64,000 bases of DNA from Pseudomonas sp. P5_109 (GTDB taxonomy: Bacteria > Pseudomonadota > Gammaproteobacteria > Pseudomonadales > Pseudomonadaceae), in NCBI RefSeq assembly GCF_034009455.1, contig NZ_CP125380.1, positions 1,281,001-1,345,000 on the forward strand, in the 5' to 3' direction. The position numbers and the translations under genes were made by a program. A model generated the notes under the pieces. That model did not search any database. It had not been told where the DNA came from and saw nothing but the letters and a program-made list of their open reading frames with translations. This document shows positions 47,341 to 57,746 of this stretch, in pieces. The stretch's first letter is position 1; every line of letters starts with the position of its first letter.

Positions 47341-47432
47341 TTGTAGGAGCGAGCTTGCTCGCGATTGCGCAATAACAGCCAGCATCGATGCCGACTGACA
47401 CGACCTCATCGCGAGCAAGCTCGCTCCTACAA
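47341..47432. repeat. REPIN-like pair
   Basis: TTGTAGGAGCGAGCTTGCTCGCGAT and its exact inverse enclose about 42 bp. It sits between the convergent Fic and DUF4197 genes. Confidence 0.85.
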
Positions 47433-47446
47433 GGATTGCACGTGGC

Positions 47447-48136
47447 CTAGAGCGTGCCAAACACCTTCTTCGCCAAACTGGTCGCCGCAGCCGCCGGGTT
47501 CTGGCGGATGGTTTCTTCCTGTTTGCCGATCATTTCGAACAAGCCATTCAACGCCTGTTCGGTGACGTAGTTTTCGACGTTGGCATTCTTCGCATCCACG
47601 ACACCCATGGTCGCCGCTTGGCCGGCGAAGGAGTTGTACTGTTGGGCCAGGCCAACCTTGTCAGTGGCTTGCTTGACGATTGGCAGGAACTTGGCGCGGA
47701 TCTGTTCGCGGCTGGTCTTGTTCAGGTATTGGGTGGCCGAGTCGTTGCCGCCGCTGAGAATGCCTTTGGCGTCTTCCACGGTCATTTTCTTCACGGCGTC
47801 GACAAGGATTGGCTGGGCCTGGGTCACGGCGGTTTCCGCCGCTTTGTTCATGCTGGCTTCCAGCTCATCGACCTGGTCACCCATGCCGAACTGTTTCATT
47901 TTGCTGGCGACCTTGCCCAGTTTGCCCGGCAGTTCGATTTTCACGTCGGGGTTGTTGCTGAAACCGCCCGGGGTGCCGAGTTGTTTGACTGCCAATTGTG
48001 CACCTTGGGTCAGTGCGTCCTTGAGCCCGCCGGTGGCGTCTTTCTGCGACAGGTCGCTGAGGGACAGCGCCAGGGCGCTGGCAGAAATCATCAAACCTGC
48101 ACACAGGCCGGCGAAACGAAGGGTAGGGCGAAACAT
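47447..48136 (-). CDS. DUF4197 periplasmic protein
   Basis: 229 residues from the ATG at 48136 (AAGGAAG upstream); the nine-residue longer frame reads the ribosome-binding site. A Sec signal (FAGLCAGLMISASALALS, cleavage near residue 24) is followed by the DUF4197 domain: LSQKDATGGLKDALTQGA, VEDAKGILSGGNDSATQYL, and NAFFEM-like LNGLFEMIGKQE near the C-terminus. Function is not established. The YbaY-like lipoprotein gene lies upstream by 27 bp, suggesting co-transcription. Confidence 0.87.
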   Translation of the reverse strand: MFRPTLRFAGLCAGLMISASALALSLSDLSQKDATGGLKDALTQGAQLAVKQLGTPGGFSNNPDVKIELPGKLGKVASKMKQFGMGDQVDELEASMNKAAETAVTQAQPILVDAVKKMTVEDAKGILSGGNDSATQYLNKTSREQIRAKFLPIVKQATDKVGLAQQYNSFAGQAATMGVVDAKNANVENYVTEQALNGLFEMIGKQEETIRQNPAAAATSLAKKVFGTL

Positions 48137-48163
48137 GGCAACTTCCTTTTTCGAAAAAGACAC

Positions 48164-48565
48164 TTAGTAGCGGGCCGGGTCGACACGGACCTTCAGCGGC
48201 TGTGGATCGGTGCCGTCCAGGCGCACGGCATGATTCTCGGTGGTGATGAACATCAGTTTGCCGTCGACTTCAATGCGCGCGCTCACCGAGTAACGGTGGT
48301 TGGGCTCTACCTTCAGCGGGTCGTAGCTGAGATGGAAGGCCAGCGGCACCTGGCCTTTGACCGGGCCGCGCTGTTCGTCGATGACCTTTGCCGGGGCGTC
48401 GGCGAGTGAGATGTCCTGCAGGCTGACGCTGAGGATCGCCGTCGGAGGCAGGGCGATGCGTTGCAAGTAGAAGACTTCGCCGTCGAGGCTGGTTTTGGCG
48501 GTGGGTTGTATGGACTGGCAGGCTCCGAGCAAAACAGTAAGCCCAAGGAGAGAGAGTTTTTTCAT
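48164..48565 (-). CDS. YbaY-family lipoprotein
   Basis: 133 residues. Lipoprotein signal MKKLSLLGLTVLLGAC (Cys at residue 16). The mature part has the YbaY beta-sandwich pattern: GEVFYLQRIALPPTAILSVSLQD, then FHLSYDP and YSVSARIEVDGKLMFIT. Function unknown. It is close to the DUF4197 gene and next to a related cytosolic paralogue upstream. Confidence 0.85.
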   Translation of the reverse strand: MKKLSLLGLTVLLGACQSIQPTAKTSLDGEVFYLQRIALPPTAILSVSLQDISLADAPAKVIDEQRGPVKGQVPLAFHLSYDPLKVEPNHRYSVSARIEVDGKLMFITTENHAVRLDGTDPQPLKVRVDPARY

Positions 48566-48659
48566 GAGTTGAATCCCTGTCGTTGGCGCCCGAAGAAGAC
48601 TGGCGCCACCGACAATTTAGCGGATTTTGCTGGCAATATCCCCCGGCAACTTGTCGCGC

Positions 48660-49037
48660 TTATGGGCGATCCGGGTTACGGGTGCCGCAGGGGCGTCCGT
48701 CGTAGGCGCGGACCAGCACTTTCTGATTAGCCAGGTCGGTGCCGTCCAGTGTTACCGGGTGATGTGGGATGGTTTTAAAAATCAGCTTATCGTCGCTTTT
48801 GATATGGGCACTGATTGCATACTGGTGTCCAGGCATGACGTCTTCTTCACGATACGCCAATAAAAAGCTCAGCCCCCTTTCTGCATCACGGACAACTTCC
48901 TGGAAGAGTAATTTTCCGGGGACATCTGGTACAGAGACATCTTGTAAGCTGACGTAAAGTGTCGAGTTCGGCGCAAGTTCAATCTCTTCGAGGTAATGCA
49001 CTTCGCCGCTGATGGTCCAGACGGATTCACTGCTCAT
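48660..49037 (-). CDS. YbaY-like protein without signal peptide
   Basis: 125 residues aligning with the neighbouring lipoprotein: GEVHYLEEIELAPNSTLYVSLQDVSV, then FLLAYREEDVMPGHQYAISAHI and LDGTDLANQKVLV. There is no signal peptide or lipobox; the ATG is preceded by AAGGAAAT. It is probably a tandem duplicate that lost its export signal, or a cytosolic version. Function unknown. Confidence 0.8.
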   Translation of the reverse strand: MSSESVWTISGEVHYLEEIELAPNSTLYVSLQDVSVPDVPGKLLFQEVVRDAERGLSFLLAYREEDVMPGHQYAISAHIKSDDKLIFKTIPHHPVTLDGTDLANQKVLVRAYDGRPCGTRNPDRP

Positions 49038-49207
49038 TTTGATTTCCTTATCAAAAAAATCTTCGGAATTGACGAGCTTTCAGAATGGGGGCAATGCCAC
49101 GATTTCTATGTAGGTGAATTCCCATGATCCGGAGCGAAGCTGGAGTGGTATGAGTCAGAAGCATCCTTGCTTCAGCCACAAACTTAGCGCGCAGTGATCT
49201 AGATGGA

Positions 49208-51700
49208 TCAGGCCGGCGCTACCAACTCCGCGGCATCCTCACTGCGATGCAACGCCACCTGCCGAATCGACAAACGGATCTCCGCCGGCAACACCCGTTT
49301 GGCCGCGCCTTCGGCCAGTTCGCCGAGCAGTTCGTGATAGCTCAGCTTGCCCGCTTCGTCGCGCTTGAGCACTTCGAGGTCGAGCATCGTCTGGATGAAA
49401 TGGCGGAACAGGCTCTTGTCGAAGAACTCCGGGGCGTTCAGGCCGTGCAGGATCGACAGGCGCTGGGCCATGACCGTGCACAGGTCTTCCAGTTCTTCGG
49501 CACTGATGCTGTTCTGGCCGCTGTTGAGCAGCAGCGACACGGTCATGTAGAAGCGCTGCAAAGTCTGGGCGATGCTTTTCGACAGCAGGGTCAGCAACAC
49601 GAAATGCCGTGAGCTTGGCGCCGGACGCAGGTACACGTTGTTCTCGAAACGCAGCAGGCCTTGCTCGACGAAGGCCTCCAGCCACTGGTCGATCACCGCA
49701 TCGAGCTCGTCCAGCGACCAGCGAATGAACAGCTCCGCTTGCAGGTACGGATACAGCGCGCGGGCGTAGCGCAGGATCTGTTCGCGGCTCATGCGCGAGG
49801 CGCTCTGGAAGAAGCTCGCGAGCAGTGCCGGCAGGGCGAAGATGTGCAATACGTTGTTGCGGTAGTAGGTCATCAGGACGGCGTTCTGCTCGTCCAGATA
49901 CAAGATCTTGCCCAGGGCATCGCTCTGCTCGGACAGCAGGTCCATGTCCTTCACGTGCTCGATCAACGCGCGGCCGTCACCTTCCGGCAGGGTGGTGTGC
50001 GGTGAGTACGGCACTTTGCGCAGCAGCGCCAGGTACAGATCCAGCACCCGCGCCATCGCTCGGTCGTCCAGGGCCAGGCGACTGGTAGACAGCAGGGCCA
50101 GTGCAACGAGGTTGACCGGGTTGATCGCCGCCGCTTCGTTCAGGTGCTGCGCAACTTTTTCGCCGAGGCGATTGGTAGTTTCGTTGAGCCAGGCCGGCCT
50201 GAATTGCGGGCCGAGCTCCTGTTTGCGCCAGTCGGGCTGTTCGCTGTCGAGGAATTCCGCCAGTTTGATCGGCTCGCCGAAGTTCACCGCCACCTGGCCG
50301 AAGCGCTGTTTGAGCGCGCCGATGACTTTGAAAATATCGAAGATCGACTCTTTCTTCTTGGCCGCGCCGCGCAATTCGCCAAGGTAGGTCCGGCCTTCCA
50401 GTACGCGCTCGTAGCCGATGTACACAGGGACGAAGACGATCGGCATGCGCGACGAACGCAGGAAGCTGCGCAGGGTGATCGCCAGCATCCCGGTCTTCGG
50501 TTGCAGCATGCGTCCGGTGCGCGAACGGCCGCCTTCGACGAAGTACTCCACCGGGAAGCCCTTGGTGAACAGGGTGTGCAGGTATTCGTTGAACACCGAG
50601 GTGTACAGCGGGGTGCCCTTGAACGTACGGCGCATGAAAAACGCGCCGCCGCGACGCAGCAGGCCGCCGATCACCGGCATGTTCAGGTTGATGCCAGCGG
50701 CAATGTGCGGCGGGGTCAGGCCGTTGCGGAACAGCAGATAGGACAGCAGCAGATAGTCGATGTGGCTGCGGTGGCACGGCACGTAGATCACTTCGTGACC
50801 CTGGGCGACCTTCTGCACGCCTTCGATGTGGTTGACCTTGATGCCGTCGTAGATCTTGTTCCAGAACCAGCTCAGCACCACTTCCATGAAACGGATTGCG
50901 GTGTAGGTGTAGTCCGAGGCGATTTCGTTGCCATAGCGCAGGGCCTGGGCCTTGGCTTTTTCCGGGGAGATGTTCTCGCGCTCGGCTTCGTCGAGGATCG
51001 CTTGCTTGACCATCGGCTGGTTCAGCAGGCCTTTGACCAGGTTGCGCCGGTGGGAAATGTCCGGGCCGATGACCGCAGCCTTCAGGTTGCGGAAGTGCAC
51101 CCGCAGGATGCGTTGGGCCATGCGCACGGTGCGCTCGTGGCCCTTGTTGTGATCGATCAGTTCGCGCAGGTGGATCGGCGCGGAGAACTGCACGCGGGTC
51201 TTGCGCCCCAGCACGATGATGCTGAGCAGGCGACGCAGACGTCCGGTCACCGCCCAACTGTCGGCGAACAGGAGTTTCCACGGGCTGTTTTCGCTGTCCG
51301 GCGACTGGCCCCAGAACACGCTGACCGGGATGATCTGTGCATCTTCGGCGGCGTTCTGGCTCAGGGCGCTGACCAGGCGGGTCAAGGTCGGCGGCGCGCC
51401 GCGCTTGTCCTGGCGGCCGAGCCAGTCCGGGTCCGGTGTCAGGTAGAAGAACGCGGCAGGTTCGAGCAGGTTGCCCACCGATACCGGCAGCACCGGGCGT
51501 GGCAGGCCAGCTTTGCTGCATTCGGTGTCGACCACGGCGAGGTCGGTCAGCGAAGGGTTTTGCAGGACGTAGAACACCGGACGACTGCGGTCGAGGTCAA
51601 GGGTGAACGACGACTGGTTGATCGTCTCCGAGCGAACCCAGAGGTACAGCAGTCGGCGCAGGGTGCCAAACACAAGACGGCGGAACGGGGAACGGGTCAT
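49208..51700 (-). CDS. plsB: glycerol-3-phosphate O-acyltransferase
   Basis: 830 residues, the usual PlsB length. It acylates sn-glycerol-3-phosphate from acyl-ACP or acyl-CoA at the inner membrane, the first step of phospholipid synthesis. The acyltransferase motifs are [12 protein letters not shown] (catalytic H-x4-D), [22 protein letters not shown] and [15 protein letters not shown], in that order. The ribosome-binding site before the ATG is weak. It is divergent from the cold-shock gene. Confidence 0.96.
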   Translation of the reverse strand: MTRSPFRRLVFGTLRRLLYLWVRSETINQSSFTLDLDRSRPVFYVLQNPSLTDLAVVDTECSKAGLPRPVLPVSVGNLLEPAAFFYLTPDPDWLGRQDKRGAPPTLTRLVSALSQNAAEDAQIIPVSVFWGQSPDSENSPWKLLFADSWAVTGRLRRLLSIIVLGRKTRVQFSAPIHLRELIDHNKGHERTVRMAQRILRVHFRNLKAAVIGPDISHRRNLVKGLLNQPMVKQAILDEAERENISPEKAKAQALRYGNEIASDYTYTAIRFMEVVLSWFWNKIYDGIKVNHIEGVQKVAQGHEVIYVPCHRSHIDYLLLSYLLFRNGLTPPHIAAGINLNMPVIGGLLRRGGAFFMRRTFKGTPLYTSVFNEYLHTLFTKGFPVEYFVEGGRSRTGRMLQPKTGMLAITLRSFLRSSRMPIVFVPVYIGYERVLEGRTYLGELRGAAKKKESIFDIFKVIGALKQRFGQVAVNFGEPIKLAEFLDSEQPDWRKQELGPQFRPAWLNETTNRLGEKVAQHLNEAAAINPVNLVALALLSTSRLALDDRAMARVLDLYLALLRKVPYSPHTTLPEGDGRALIEHVKDMDLLSEQSDALGKILYLDEQNAVLMTYYRNNVLHIFALPALLASFFQSASRMSREQILRYARALYPYLQAELFIRWSLDELDAVIDQWLEAFVEQGLLRFENNVYLRPAPSSRHFVLLTLLSKSIAQTLQRFYMTVSLLLNSGQNSISAEELEDLCTVMAQRLSILHGLNAPEFFDKSLFRHFIQTMLDLEVLKRDEAGKLSYHELLGELAEGAAKRVLPAEIRLSIRQVALHRSEDAAELVAPA

Positions 51701-51802
51701 ACGGCTTCTGCGTGAGTGAATAAAACCGAGCGTTTGCTCGGGAGGCCGATAGTGTGCCGTATTCGCTTAAAATCGGCAAAAAAGCGCCGAAGTAATCTCC
51801 TG

Positions 51803-51830
51803 TTGAGAGTTTTAACGTCTGTCATATACT
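51803..51830 (+). promoter_or_regulatory. sigma70-type promoter of the cold-shock gene
   Basis: TTGAGA (51803-51808), a 16-bp spacer, then TATACT (51825-51830). This leaves a 5' leader of about 100 nt with a CCC-TTATA-GGG hairpin, consistent with the long leaders of cold-shock mRNAs. Confidence 0.6.
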
Positions 51831-51936
51831 CGGCCGTCTGTCGTCGGTGCCCTTATAGGGACGTCGCGCGCAGATAGACGTTCCCGAGGCTTTCCTGCGA
51901 AAAGCCCGATCAATAATAAAAAGGGAGTATGAACAA

Positions 51937-52146
51937 ATGGCAACACGCGAAACCGGCAACGTGAAGTGGTTCAACGACGCCAAGGGCTACGGCTTCATCC
52001 AGCGCGAGGACGGGGTGGACGTGTTCGTGCACTACCGCGCGATTCGCGGTGAAGGCCACCGTTCGCTGACCGAAGGCCAGCAGGTTGAATACGCGGTGGT
52101 GGAAGGGCAGAAGGGCTTGCAGGCTGAGGATGTGGTGGGGTTGTAA
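51937..52146 (+). CDS. CspA-family cold-shock protein
   Basis: 69-residue single cold-shock domain. RNP1 is KGYGFIQRE and RNP2 is [10 protein letters not shown], with the usual start [14 protein letters not shown]. It binds single-stranded RNA/DNA and opens RNA structure. It is divergent from plsB and preceded by a long leader. Which Csp paralogue this is cannot be decided from the sequence. Confidence 0.95.
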   Translation: MATRETGNVKWFNDAKGYGFIQREDGVDVFVHYRAIRGEGHRSLTEGQQVEYAVVEGQKGLQAEDVVGL

Positions 52147-52172
52147 ACCACTCTTCAGGTCACGCAAACCAT

Positions 52173-52262
52173 TGTGGGAGCGGGCCTGCTCGCGAAAGCG
52201 GTGTGTCAGTCAAAGCTGATGTCGACTGATGTACCGCTTTCGCGAGCAAGCCCGCTCCCACA
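52173..52262. repeat. REPIN-like pair
   Basis: TGTGGGAGCGGGCCTGCTCGCGAA and inverse enclose about 42 bp with GCGGT...ACCGC. It separates two convergent genes. Confidence 0.85.
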
Positions 52263-52283
52263 TTTGGTCGGTGTCGCTTGGTG

Positions 52284-52661
52284 TTATGCAGTTTTCCAGG
52301 TGATCTCTTCTTCACCATCGGCGCTGATGCGAATCCAGCGGTCTGCGGTTTCCTCACCTTCTTCCTCGACCCAGGTGCCCGGTGCGCAACGTACTTCCAC
52401 GTTCAGCGCGGCAAACGCGGCGCGGGCGCAGGCGATGTCGTCGTCCCATGGGGTCTGGTCGCTTTCCAGGTACAGGCTGTTCCACTTGCCGACGGCTTTT
52501 GGCAGCCAGGTCACTGGCACGTTGCCGGCCTTGCACTTGTAGGTCTGACCCTTCTGCACCCAATCCGTGCACGGGCCCAATGCCACACCGAGCCAGGCGG
52601 AAACGGCCTTGTGGTCGACGTCGGCGTCTTTCAGGTAAATCTCGATATCCGGTTGGCGCAT
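52284..52661 (-). CDS. conserved small protein of unknown function
   Basis: 125 residues from the ATG at 52661, which GAGGAC precedes; the longer frame to 52733 has no such site. It is cytosolic and acidic, with a start MRQPDIEIYLKDADVDHKAV and three Cys (GPCTDW, YKCKAG, VRCAPG). I recognise no domain. It lies between the cold-shock gene and rlmA, an order I remember as conserved in pseudomonads. Confidence 0.72.
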   Translation of the reverse strand: MRQPDIEIYLKDADVDHKAVSAWLGVALGPCTDWVQKGQTYKCKAGNVPVTWLPKAVGKWNSLYLESDQTPWDDDIACARAAFAALNVEVRCAPGTWVEEEGEETADRWIRISADGEEEITWKTA

Positions 52662-52736
52662 GGATGTCCTCACTGCGGGTCTGAAAAATCCATTCGCGGA
52701 TTTAGCCGGTTTCGGGCACTCGCCCGGAACCAAAAG

Positions 52737-53546
52737 TTATTGAAGAACGAAATAATCGTAGCGCATTGAAACGGTGGTCTCGAACGGCTCGGCCTGTTCG
52801 ATCACCGCCGCACGACGCTCGGCACTGGCACGCCAGCCGTGGGGTGTCATCGCCAGCAGGTTGGCGCGGTCCTGCGGCTTGTCCAGCGTCAGCTTGAACG
52901 TCAAAGTCTCGCTGTGCGCCAGTGCCATGCCTTCCGGCACCAGGTCCAGATGCTTGTCGTCAATGTACTCGCGGACTTCGTCATACAGCCGCTCACGCAA
53001 TTCCATCAGGTGGCCGCTGGTCGGCCCGACTTTCATCAGGCCGCCGCCGATGCTCAACAGGCGTTTGGCTTCGTCCCAGTCCAGCGGGCTGAAGACGCTG
53101 GCCAGAAACTGACAGCTGCCGGAAGCCAACGGCACCCGCGCCATGCTGGCGATCAACCAGGTCAACTGCGGGTCGCGTTTGCACGCGCGTTTGACCGCTT
53201 CTTTGGAAATATCCAGCGCGTAGCCTTCGGCATTCGGCAGGGCCTCGGCGATTTGCGCGGTGTAGTAACCCTCGCCACAGCCGATGTCGAGCCAGCGCTG
53301 CGGCGCATAGCTGGCCGCCAGTTCCGCCAGCCGCTTGGCCACCGGCGCGTAATGACCGGCGTTCAAGAAGTCGCGGCGAGCCTCGACCATGGCCTGGTTA
53401 TCCCCAGGATCGCGACTGTTCTTGTGCTGCACCGGCAACAGGTTCAAGTAACCCTGGCGCGCACGGTCGAACCGATGCCCGGCGGGGCAGACCACGCCGT
53501 TGTCCACCGCATTCAGCGGCTCACTGCAGATCGGGCACGCGAGCAT
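52737..53546 (-). CDS. rlmA: 23S rRNA (guanine-N1) methyltransferase, RlmA type
   Basis: 269 residues. The N-terminal zinc site has Cys4, Cys7, Cys20 and His24 (CPIC...CPAGH). The SAM-binding domain begins at WLDIGCGEGYYT. RlmA methylates a guanine in 23S rRNA helix 35 (G745 in E. coli). The start shares one base with the dapE stop (TGATG), so it is translationally coupled. Confidence 0.9.
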   Translation of the reverse strand: MLACPICSEPLNAVDNGVVCPAGHRFDRARQGYLNLLPVQHKNSRDPGDNQAMVEARRDFLNAGHYAPVAKRLAELAASYAPQRWLDIGCGEGYYTAQIAEALPNAEGYALDISKEAVKRACKRDPQLTWLIASMARVPLASGSCQFLASVFSPLDWDEAKRLLSIGGGLMKVGPTSGHLMELRERLYDEVREYIDDKHLDLVPEGMALAHSETLTFKLTLDKPQDRANLLAMTPHGWRASAERRAAVIEQAEPFETTVSMRYDYFVLQ

Positions 53547-54697
53547 CAGGCGAGCAACTTGATCAGGGTCTGGTAGTAGATCTCGGTCAGTACGTCGAGG
53601 TCCGCTGCCAGCACGCGCTCGTTGACCTGGTGGATGGTCGCGTTGACCGGGCCCAGTTCAACCACTTGCGTGCCCATGGTCGCGATGAAGCGCCCGTCGG
53701 AGGTGCCGCCGCTGGTGGACGCCTTGGTGTCGCGGCCGGTGATGTCCTTGATGCTCGCCGATACCGCGTCGAGCAGCGCACCCGGTTCGGTAAGGAACGG
53801 CAGGCCAGACAGCGCCCAGTCGACGTGCCAGTCCAGGCCGTGCTTGTCGAGGATGTCGGCGACGCGCTTTTGCAAGCCTTCGACAGTGGACTCGGTGGAG
53901 AAACGGAAGTTGAACACCGCCACCAGGTCACCCGGGATCACGTTGGTCGCGCCGGTGCCGGAGTTGACGTTGGAGATCTGGAAACTGGTCGGCGGGAAGA
54001 AATCGTTGCCATGGTCCCAGTGCTCGGCAGCCAATTCGGCGAGGGCCGGGGCGGCGAGGTGGATCGGGTTCTTCGCCAGGTGCGGATAAGCCACGTGGCC
54101 CTGTACGCCGCGCACGGTCAGCTTGGCGCCGAGGGATCCACGACGGCCGTTCTTGACCACGTCACCCACCAGAGTGGTGCTCGACGGTTCGCCGACGATG
54201 CACCAGTCCAGACGCTCCTTGCGCGCGGCCAGGCGCTCGACCACGGCCTTGGTGCCGTGGTGCGCCGGGCCTTCTTCGTCGCTGGTGATCAGGAAGGCGA
54301 CCTTGCCCTTGTGGTTCGGGTAGTCGGCTACGAAACGCTCGGAGGCGACAGTCATGGCGGCGAGGCTGCCTTTCATGTCGGCCGCGCCACGGCCGCAGAG
54401 CATGCCGTGTTCGTCGATCAGGGCGTTGAACGGTTCGATCTGCCAGGCCGCCACCGGACCGGTCGGGACCACATCGGTGTGGCCGGCGAAGCACAGCACC
54501 GGACCGTCGTCCTGACCGTGGGTGGCCCAGAAGTTATCCACATCTTCGATGCGCATCGGTTCCAGGGTGAAACCGGCATCGCCCAGGCGCTGCATCATCT
54601 GCTTCTGGCAATCGGCGTCGATCGGCGTCACGGACGGACGGCGGATCAGGTCGATGGCGAGTTGGAGGGTCGGCGAAAGGTCGGCGTGGGCCGTCAT
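53546..54697 (-). CDS. dapE: succinyl-diaminopimelate desuccinylase
   Basis: 383-residue M20 metallohydrolase of lysine and cell-wall diaminopimelate synthesis. Metal and catalytic residues lie in [20 protein letters not shown] and [12 protein letters not shown] (catalytic Glu); the C-terminal zinc His is in [16 protein letters not shown] lies 6 nt before the ATG. It uses the same succinylase branch as dapD (60431-61465) and dapC (63844 on) in this window. Confidence 0.95.
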   Translation of the reverse strand: MTAHADLSPTLQLAIDLIRRPSVTPIDADCQKQMMQRLGDAGFTLEPMRIEDVDNFWATHGQDDGPVLCFAGHTDVVPTGPVAAWQIEPFNALIDEHGMLCGRGAADMKGSLAAMTVASERFVADYPNHKGKVAFLITSDEEGPAHHGTKAVVERLAARKERLDWCIVGEPSSTTLVGDVVKNGRRGSLGAKLTVRGVQGHVAYPHLAKNPIHLAAPALAELAAEHWDHGNDFFPPTSFQISNVNSGTGATNVIPGDLVAVFNFRFSTESTVEGLQKRVADILDKHGLDWHVDWALSGLPFLTEPGALLDAVSASIKDITGRDTKASTSGGTSDGRFIATMGTQVVELGPVNATIHQVNERVLAADLDVLTEIYYQTLIKLLA

Positions 54698-54737
54698 GGA
54701 AAACTCCGGAATCGTAAGATATGGGCTTGGGCTTCAA

Positions 54738-54828
54738 TGTGGGAGCGGGCTTGCTCGCGAATGCGGTGTGTCAGTCAACATATACGTTGATTGTTACACC
54801 GCATTCGCGAGCAAGCCCGCTCCCACAG
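54738..54828. repeat. REPIN-like pair
   Basis: TGTGGGAGCGGGCTTGCTCG and inverse enclose about 45 bp (GCGGTGTGTCAGTCAACATA ... TACACCGC). Confidence 0.85.
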
Positions 54829-54890
54829 GAATTGGGTTCGATCGGTAAACCGCGACATGCCCAAGCCCCGCAAAATGGCGGTTATCTTAA

Positions 54891-54919
54891 AGCAAAACGG
54901 CGACCATTGGCCGCCGTTT
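54891..54919 (-). terminator. Rho-independent terminator of ndvB
   Basis: On the minus strand, AAACGGCG and CGCCGTTT form an 8-bp stem around a 9-nt loop, followed by TTGCTTTAAG. It lies 18 nt beyond the ndvB stop. Confidence 0.7.
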
Positions 54920-54936
54920 AGTGCATCCGCAGAGAT

Positions 54937-57528
54937 TTAGACCGCTGGTGCCGTTTCAGTCTCGACCGACGGTTTCGGCAGCGACGAGAGGAACGCCATG
55001 ATCAGCGCCGCCAGGTACGGCAGCGACTGCACCAGCAGCATGGTCACCCAGAAGCGCATGTCATTGCTCGGCATGCCGTTCACCAGGAAGATCCCCAAGG
55101 CCGCGCTCCACAACAGCAGCATGATGAACATCTCTTCCCGGGCTTCCGAAATCGCCACCCAGAAGCCGTGGTTGTCGGCGTTTTTCGGTGTGCGGAAGAA
55201 CGGAATGCTGCTGGTGAAGAAGCCGTACAGCACCGCTTTGGCGATGGTGTGGGACAACGCCAGGCCGGCCAGCGCCGCGCAGAAGGCATCTTTCAAGTTC
55301 ACTCCAACCGCACGGCGGTAGAGGAAAATGATCTTGGCGACCTTGAACACGAACAGAGCCAGTGGCGGGATTGCGAAGATCAGCAGCGGCGGATCGACCC
55401 GTTGCGGCACGATGATCATCGCCGCCGACCACAACAGTGCGCCGACGGTGAAGAAGATGTTCATGCCGTCCGCGACCCACGGCAACCAGCCCGCGAGGAA
55501 GTGGTAACGCTGGCCCCGGGTCAGTTCGGTGTCCTTGCCGCGCAGCAGGCTGGCGGTATGGCGCTTGATGATCTGAATCGCTCCGTAGGCCCAGCGGAAA
55601 CGCTGCTTCTTGAAGTCGATAAAGGTATCGGGCATCAGGCCCTTGCCATAGCTGGTGTGGTAATACGCCGCCGACAGGCCTTTCTCGAACACGCGCAGGC
55701 CCAGTTCGGCGTCTTCACAGATGCACCAGTCGGCCCAGCCCAGTTCCTCGAGCACCGAGCGACGGGTCATGGTCATGGTGCCGTGCTGGATGATCGCGTC
55801 ACGGTCGTTGCGGGTGACCATGCCGATGTGGAAGAAACCTTTGTATTCCGCGTAGCAGAGCTTCTTGAAGGTGCTTTCGTTCTGGTCGCGGTAATCCTGC
55901 GGCGACTGCACCACGGCGATTTTCGGGTCGGCGAAGTGCGGCACCATGTGCTTGAGCCAGTTGCGGTCGACGCAGTAGTCCGAGTCGATCACGGCAATGA
56001 CTTCGGCATCCTTGGCGGTGTGCGGGATCAAGTAGTTCAGCGCGCCACCCTTGAAGCCGGCCAGCGGTGCCACGTGGAAGAATTTGAAGCGCGGACCGAG
56101 GGTTGCGCAGTAGTCGCGCACCGGTTCCCAGACCGCCGGGTCCTTGGTGTTGTTGTCGATGATCAGGACTTCGAAGTCCGGATAGTCGAGGTTGGCCAGG
56201 GCGTTGAGGGTCTGTTTGACCATCTCCGGCGGCTCGTTGTAGCAGGGCACGTGAATCGACACTTTCGGGCGGTAGCTGGAATCGCCCTCCACCGGCAGGA
56301 ATTCGCGGCGGCGCTTGTGCACCCACACCGCTTCGGCCAGTTCATGGGCTTCGGTCAGCAATACGATAAACACCCCGAGCGCGCCGAGGGCGAGCAAGAA
56401 GCCCACCGTCAGGCTGAACCAGGTGCTGTATTGCTGGCTGTAGTCGTAACCGATCCACACCAGCACCGAACCACACAGGAACGCAATGAAGGTCAGGAAG
56501 GTGCGGCCACGCTGGCGCAGGGCCGAGCCGTCGATCATCAGCAGGGTCAGCGACAACAGCGCCAGCACCACCGAACCGATGGCCAATACGCGCCACTGCG
56601 GAATCGCCACCACCGGGCCTTCGAAGTTGAACTTCTGCTGGCGCGCGGCGTTGAACACGCCCCAGTAGGCGCCGACGGAACCTTCGTCACTGGCCTTCCA
56701 CGGCTGGTCAAACGCTTCGATCACGAAGTAGTTGAAGCCCTGGCGGTTGAGCTTGTTGACCAGGGTTCGCAGGTAGATCGCCTGGTCTGCCGGTGAGGCA
56801 TCGGCGCCACCGCGCATGCGGCCGTTGCTCGGCCAGCCCACCTCGGACAGCAGCAGCGGCTTTTTCGGGAACATTTTTTTCAAGTCGCGGGCGCGGTCCA
56901 GAACGAACTGCTGGGCCTTGTCCACCGGGATAAATTCCCAGTACGGAAGGACGTGCGCGGCGATCAGGTCGACGTGCTTGGCCAATTCCGGGTGTTCTTC
57001 CCAGACGTGCCACTGTTCGGACGTGGTGACCGGTACTTTCACGGCAGCACGGACACGGTCGAGCATCACGCTCAGTTCGGCGGCGGTAATTTCCTTGCGG
57101 AAGATCGCTTCGTTGCCGACCACCACACGCACGACGCTGCGCGAGGAATTGGCGATTTCAATGGCGCGGGTGATTTCCCGCTCGTTGCGTTCCTGGTCAG
57201 GGCTGATCCAGATGCCCAGGGTCACCCGTAAGCCGAACTCTTCGGCGAGTTTCGGGATGTCTTGCAGGGTGCCATCGACCGAGTAGATGCGGATGTTGTC
57301 CGTCAGCTTGCTCATGATCTCCAGGTCGCGACGCATTTGATCGTCGGTCGGGTACTGGTCTTTCTGCGGGAACTGGCCCTGCTGGAATGGCGAGTACGAG
57401 AAGCCGGAGATCTGTTCAGGCCAGTTGGGGGCGGTGACCGGGCGGTTGATCAGCGCCCAGAAGCCGGTAAACAAGGCAGCGATGGCGAGCACCACGACCA
57501 GGTTGAGTCCAAATTTACGCGATGACAT
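54937..57528 (-). CDS. ndvB: NdvB-type beta-1,3-glucan synthase (GH17 plus GT2)
   Basis: 863 residues from the ATG at 57528; the longer frame has no better start. N-terminal membrane anchor (LVVVLAIAALFTGFWAL), then a GH17-like periplasmic domain (about 40-310, with VVVGNEAI and LLLSEVGWPSNG), membrane helices, and a cytoplasmic GT2 domain (about 430-680). GT2 marks are DSDYCVDRNW and QRFRW. C-terminal membrane helices follow. P. aeruginosa NdvB makes cyclic beta-1,3-glucans linked to biofilm antibiotic tolerance. The same role here is inferred from domain order and neighbours. Confidence 0.9.
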   Translation of the reverse strand: MSSRKFGLNLVVVLAIAALFTGFWALINRPVTAPNWPEQISGFSYSPFQQGQFPQKDQYPTDDQMRRDLEIMSKLTDNIRIYSVDGTLQDIPKLAEEFGLRVTLGIWISPDQERNEREITRAIEIANSSRSVVRVVVGNEAIFRKEITAAELSVMLDRVRAAVKVPVTTSEQWHVWEEHPELAKHVDLIAAHVLPYWEFIPVDKAQQFVLDRARDLKKMFPKKPLLLSEVGWPSNGRMRGGADASPADQAIYLRTLVNKLNRQGFNYFVIEAFDQPWKASDEGSVGAYWGVFNAARQQKFNFEGPVVAIPQWRVLAIGSVVLALLSLTLLMIDGSALRQRGRTFLTFIAFLCGSVLVWIGYDYSQQYSTWFSLTVGFLLALGALGVFIVLLTEAHELAEAVWVHKRRREFLPVEGDSSYRPKVSIHVPCYNEPPEMVKQTLNALANLDYPDFEVLIIDNNTKDPAVWEPVRDYCATLGPRFKFFHVAPLAGFKGGALNYLIPHTAKDAEVIAVIDSDYCVDRNWLKHMVPHFADPKIAVVQSPQDYRDQNESTFKKLCYAEYKGFFHIGMVTRNDRDAIIQHGTMTMTRRSVLEELGWADWCICEDAELGLRVFEKGLSAAYYHTSYGKGLMPDTFIDFKKQRFRWAYGAIQIIKRHTASLLRGKDTELTRGQRYHFLAGWLPWVADGMNIFFTVGALLWSAAMIIVPQRVDPPLLIFAIPPLALFVFKVAKIIFLYRRAVGVNLKDAFCAALAGLALSHTIAKAVLYGFFTSSIPFFRTPKNADNHGFWVAISEAREEMFIMLLLWSAALGIFLVNGMPSNDMRFWVTMLLVQSLPYLAALIMAFLSSLPKPSVETETAPAV

Positions 57529-57690
57529 GGCTATTTCGGGTTCCAAAGACTGTGGAACGAAGGAACGGTTGGCTGTCGCCAAGGGGCGCGCATCCTACAC
57601 CGGGCATTCTCTGCTCGTACAGCGGACAGGGAATTGCACGACATTGGGCAGTTAACTTTCACATAAGTTCTTACACTTGCAGCTTGAAGC

Positions 57691-57720
57691 TTAAAACTTG
57701 TCGCTGCGTAGCCCTATAAT
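57691..57720 (+). promoter_or_regulatory. possible promoter of tcdA
   Basis: A consensus TATAAT at 57715-57720 lies 26 nt before the tcdA ATG. TTAAAA at 57691, 18 bp upstream, is only a weak -35. Confidence 0.4.
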
Positions 57721-57746
57721 GCGCGCCGGTTTTTGAGGTGTTGGTC

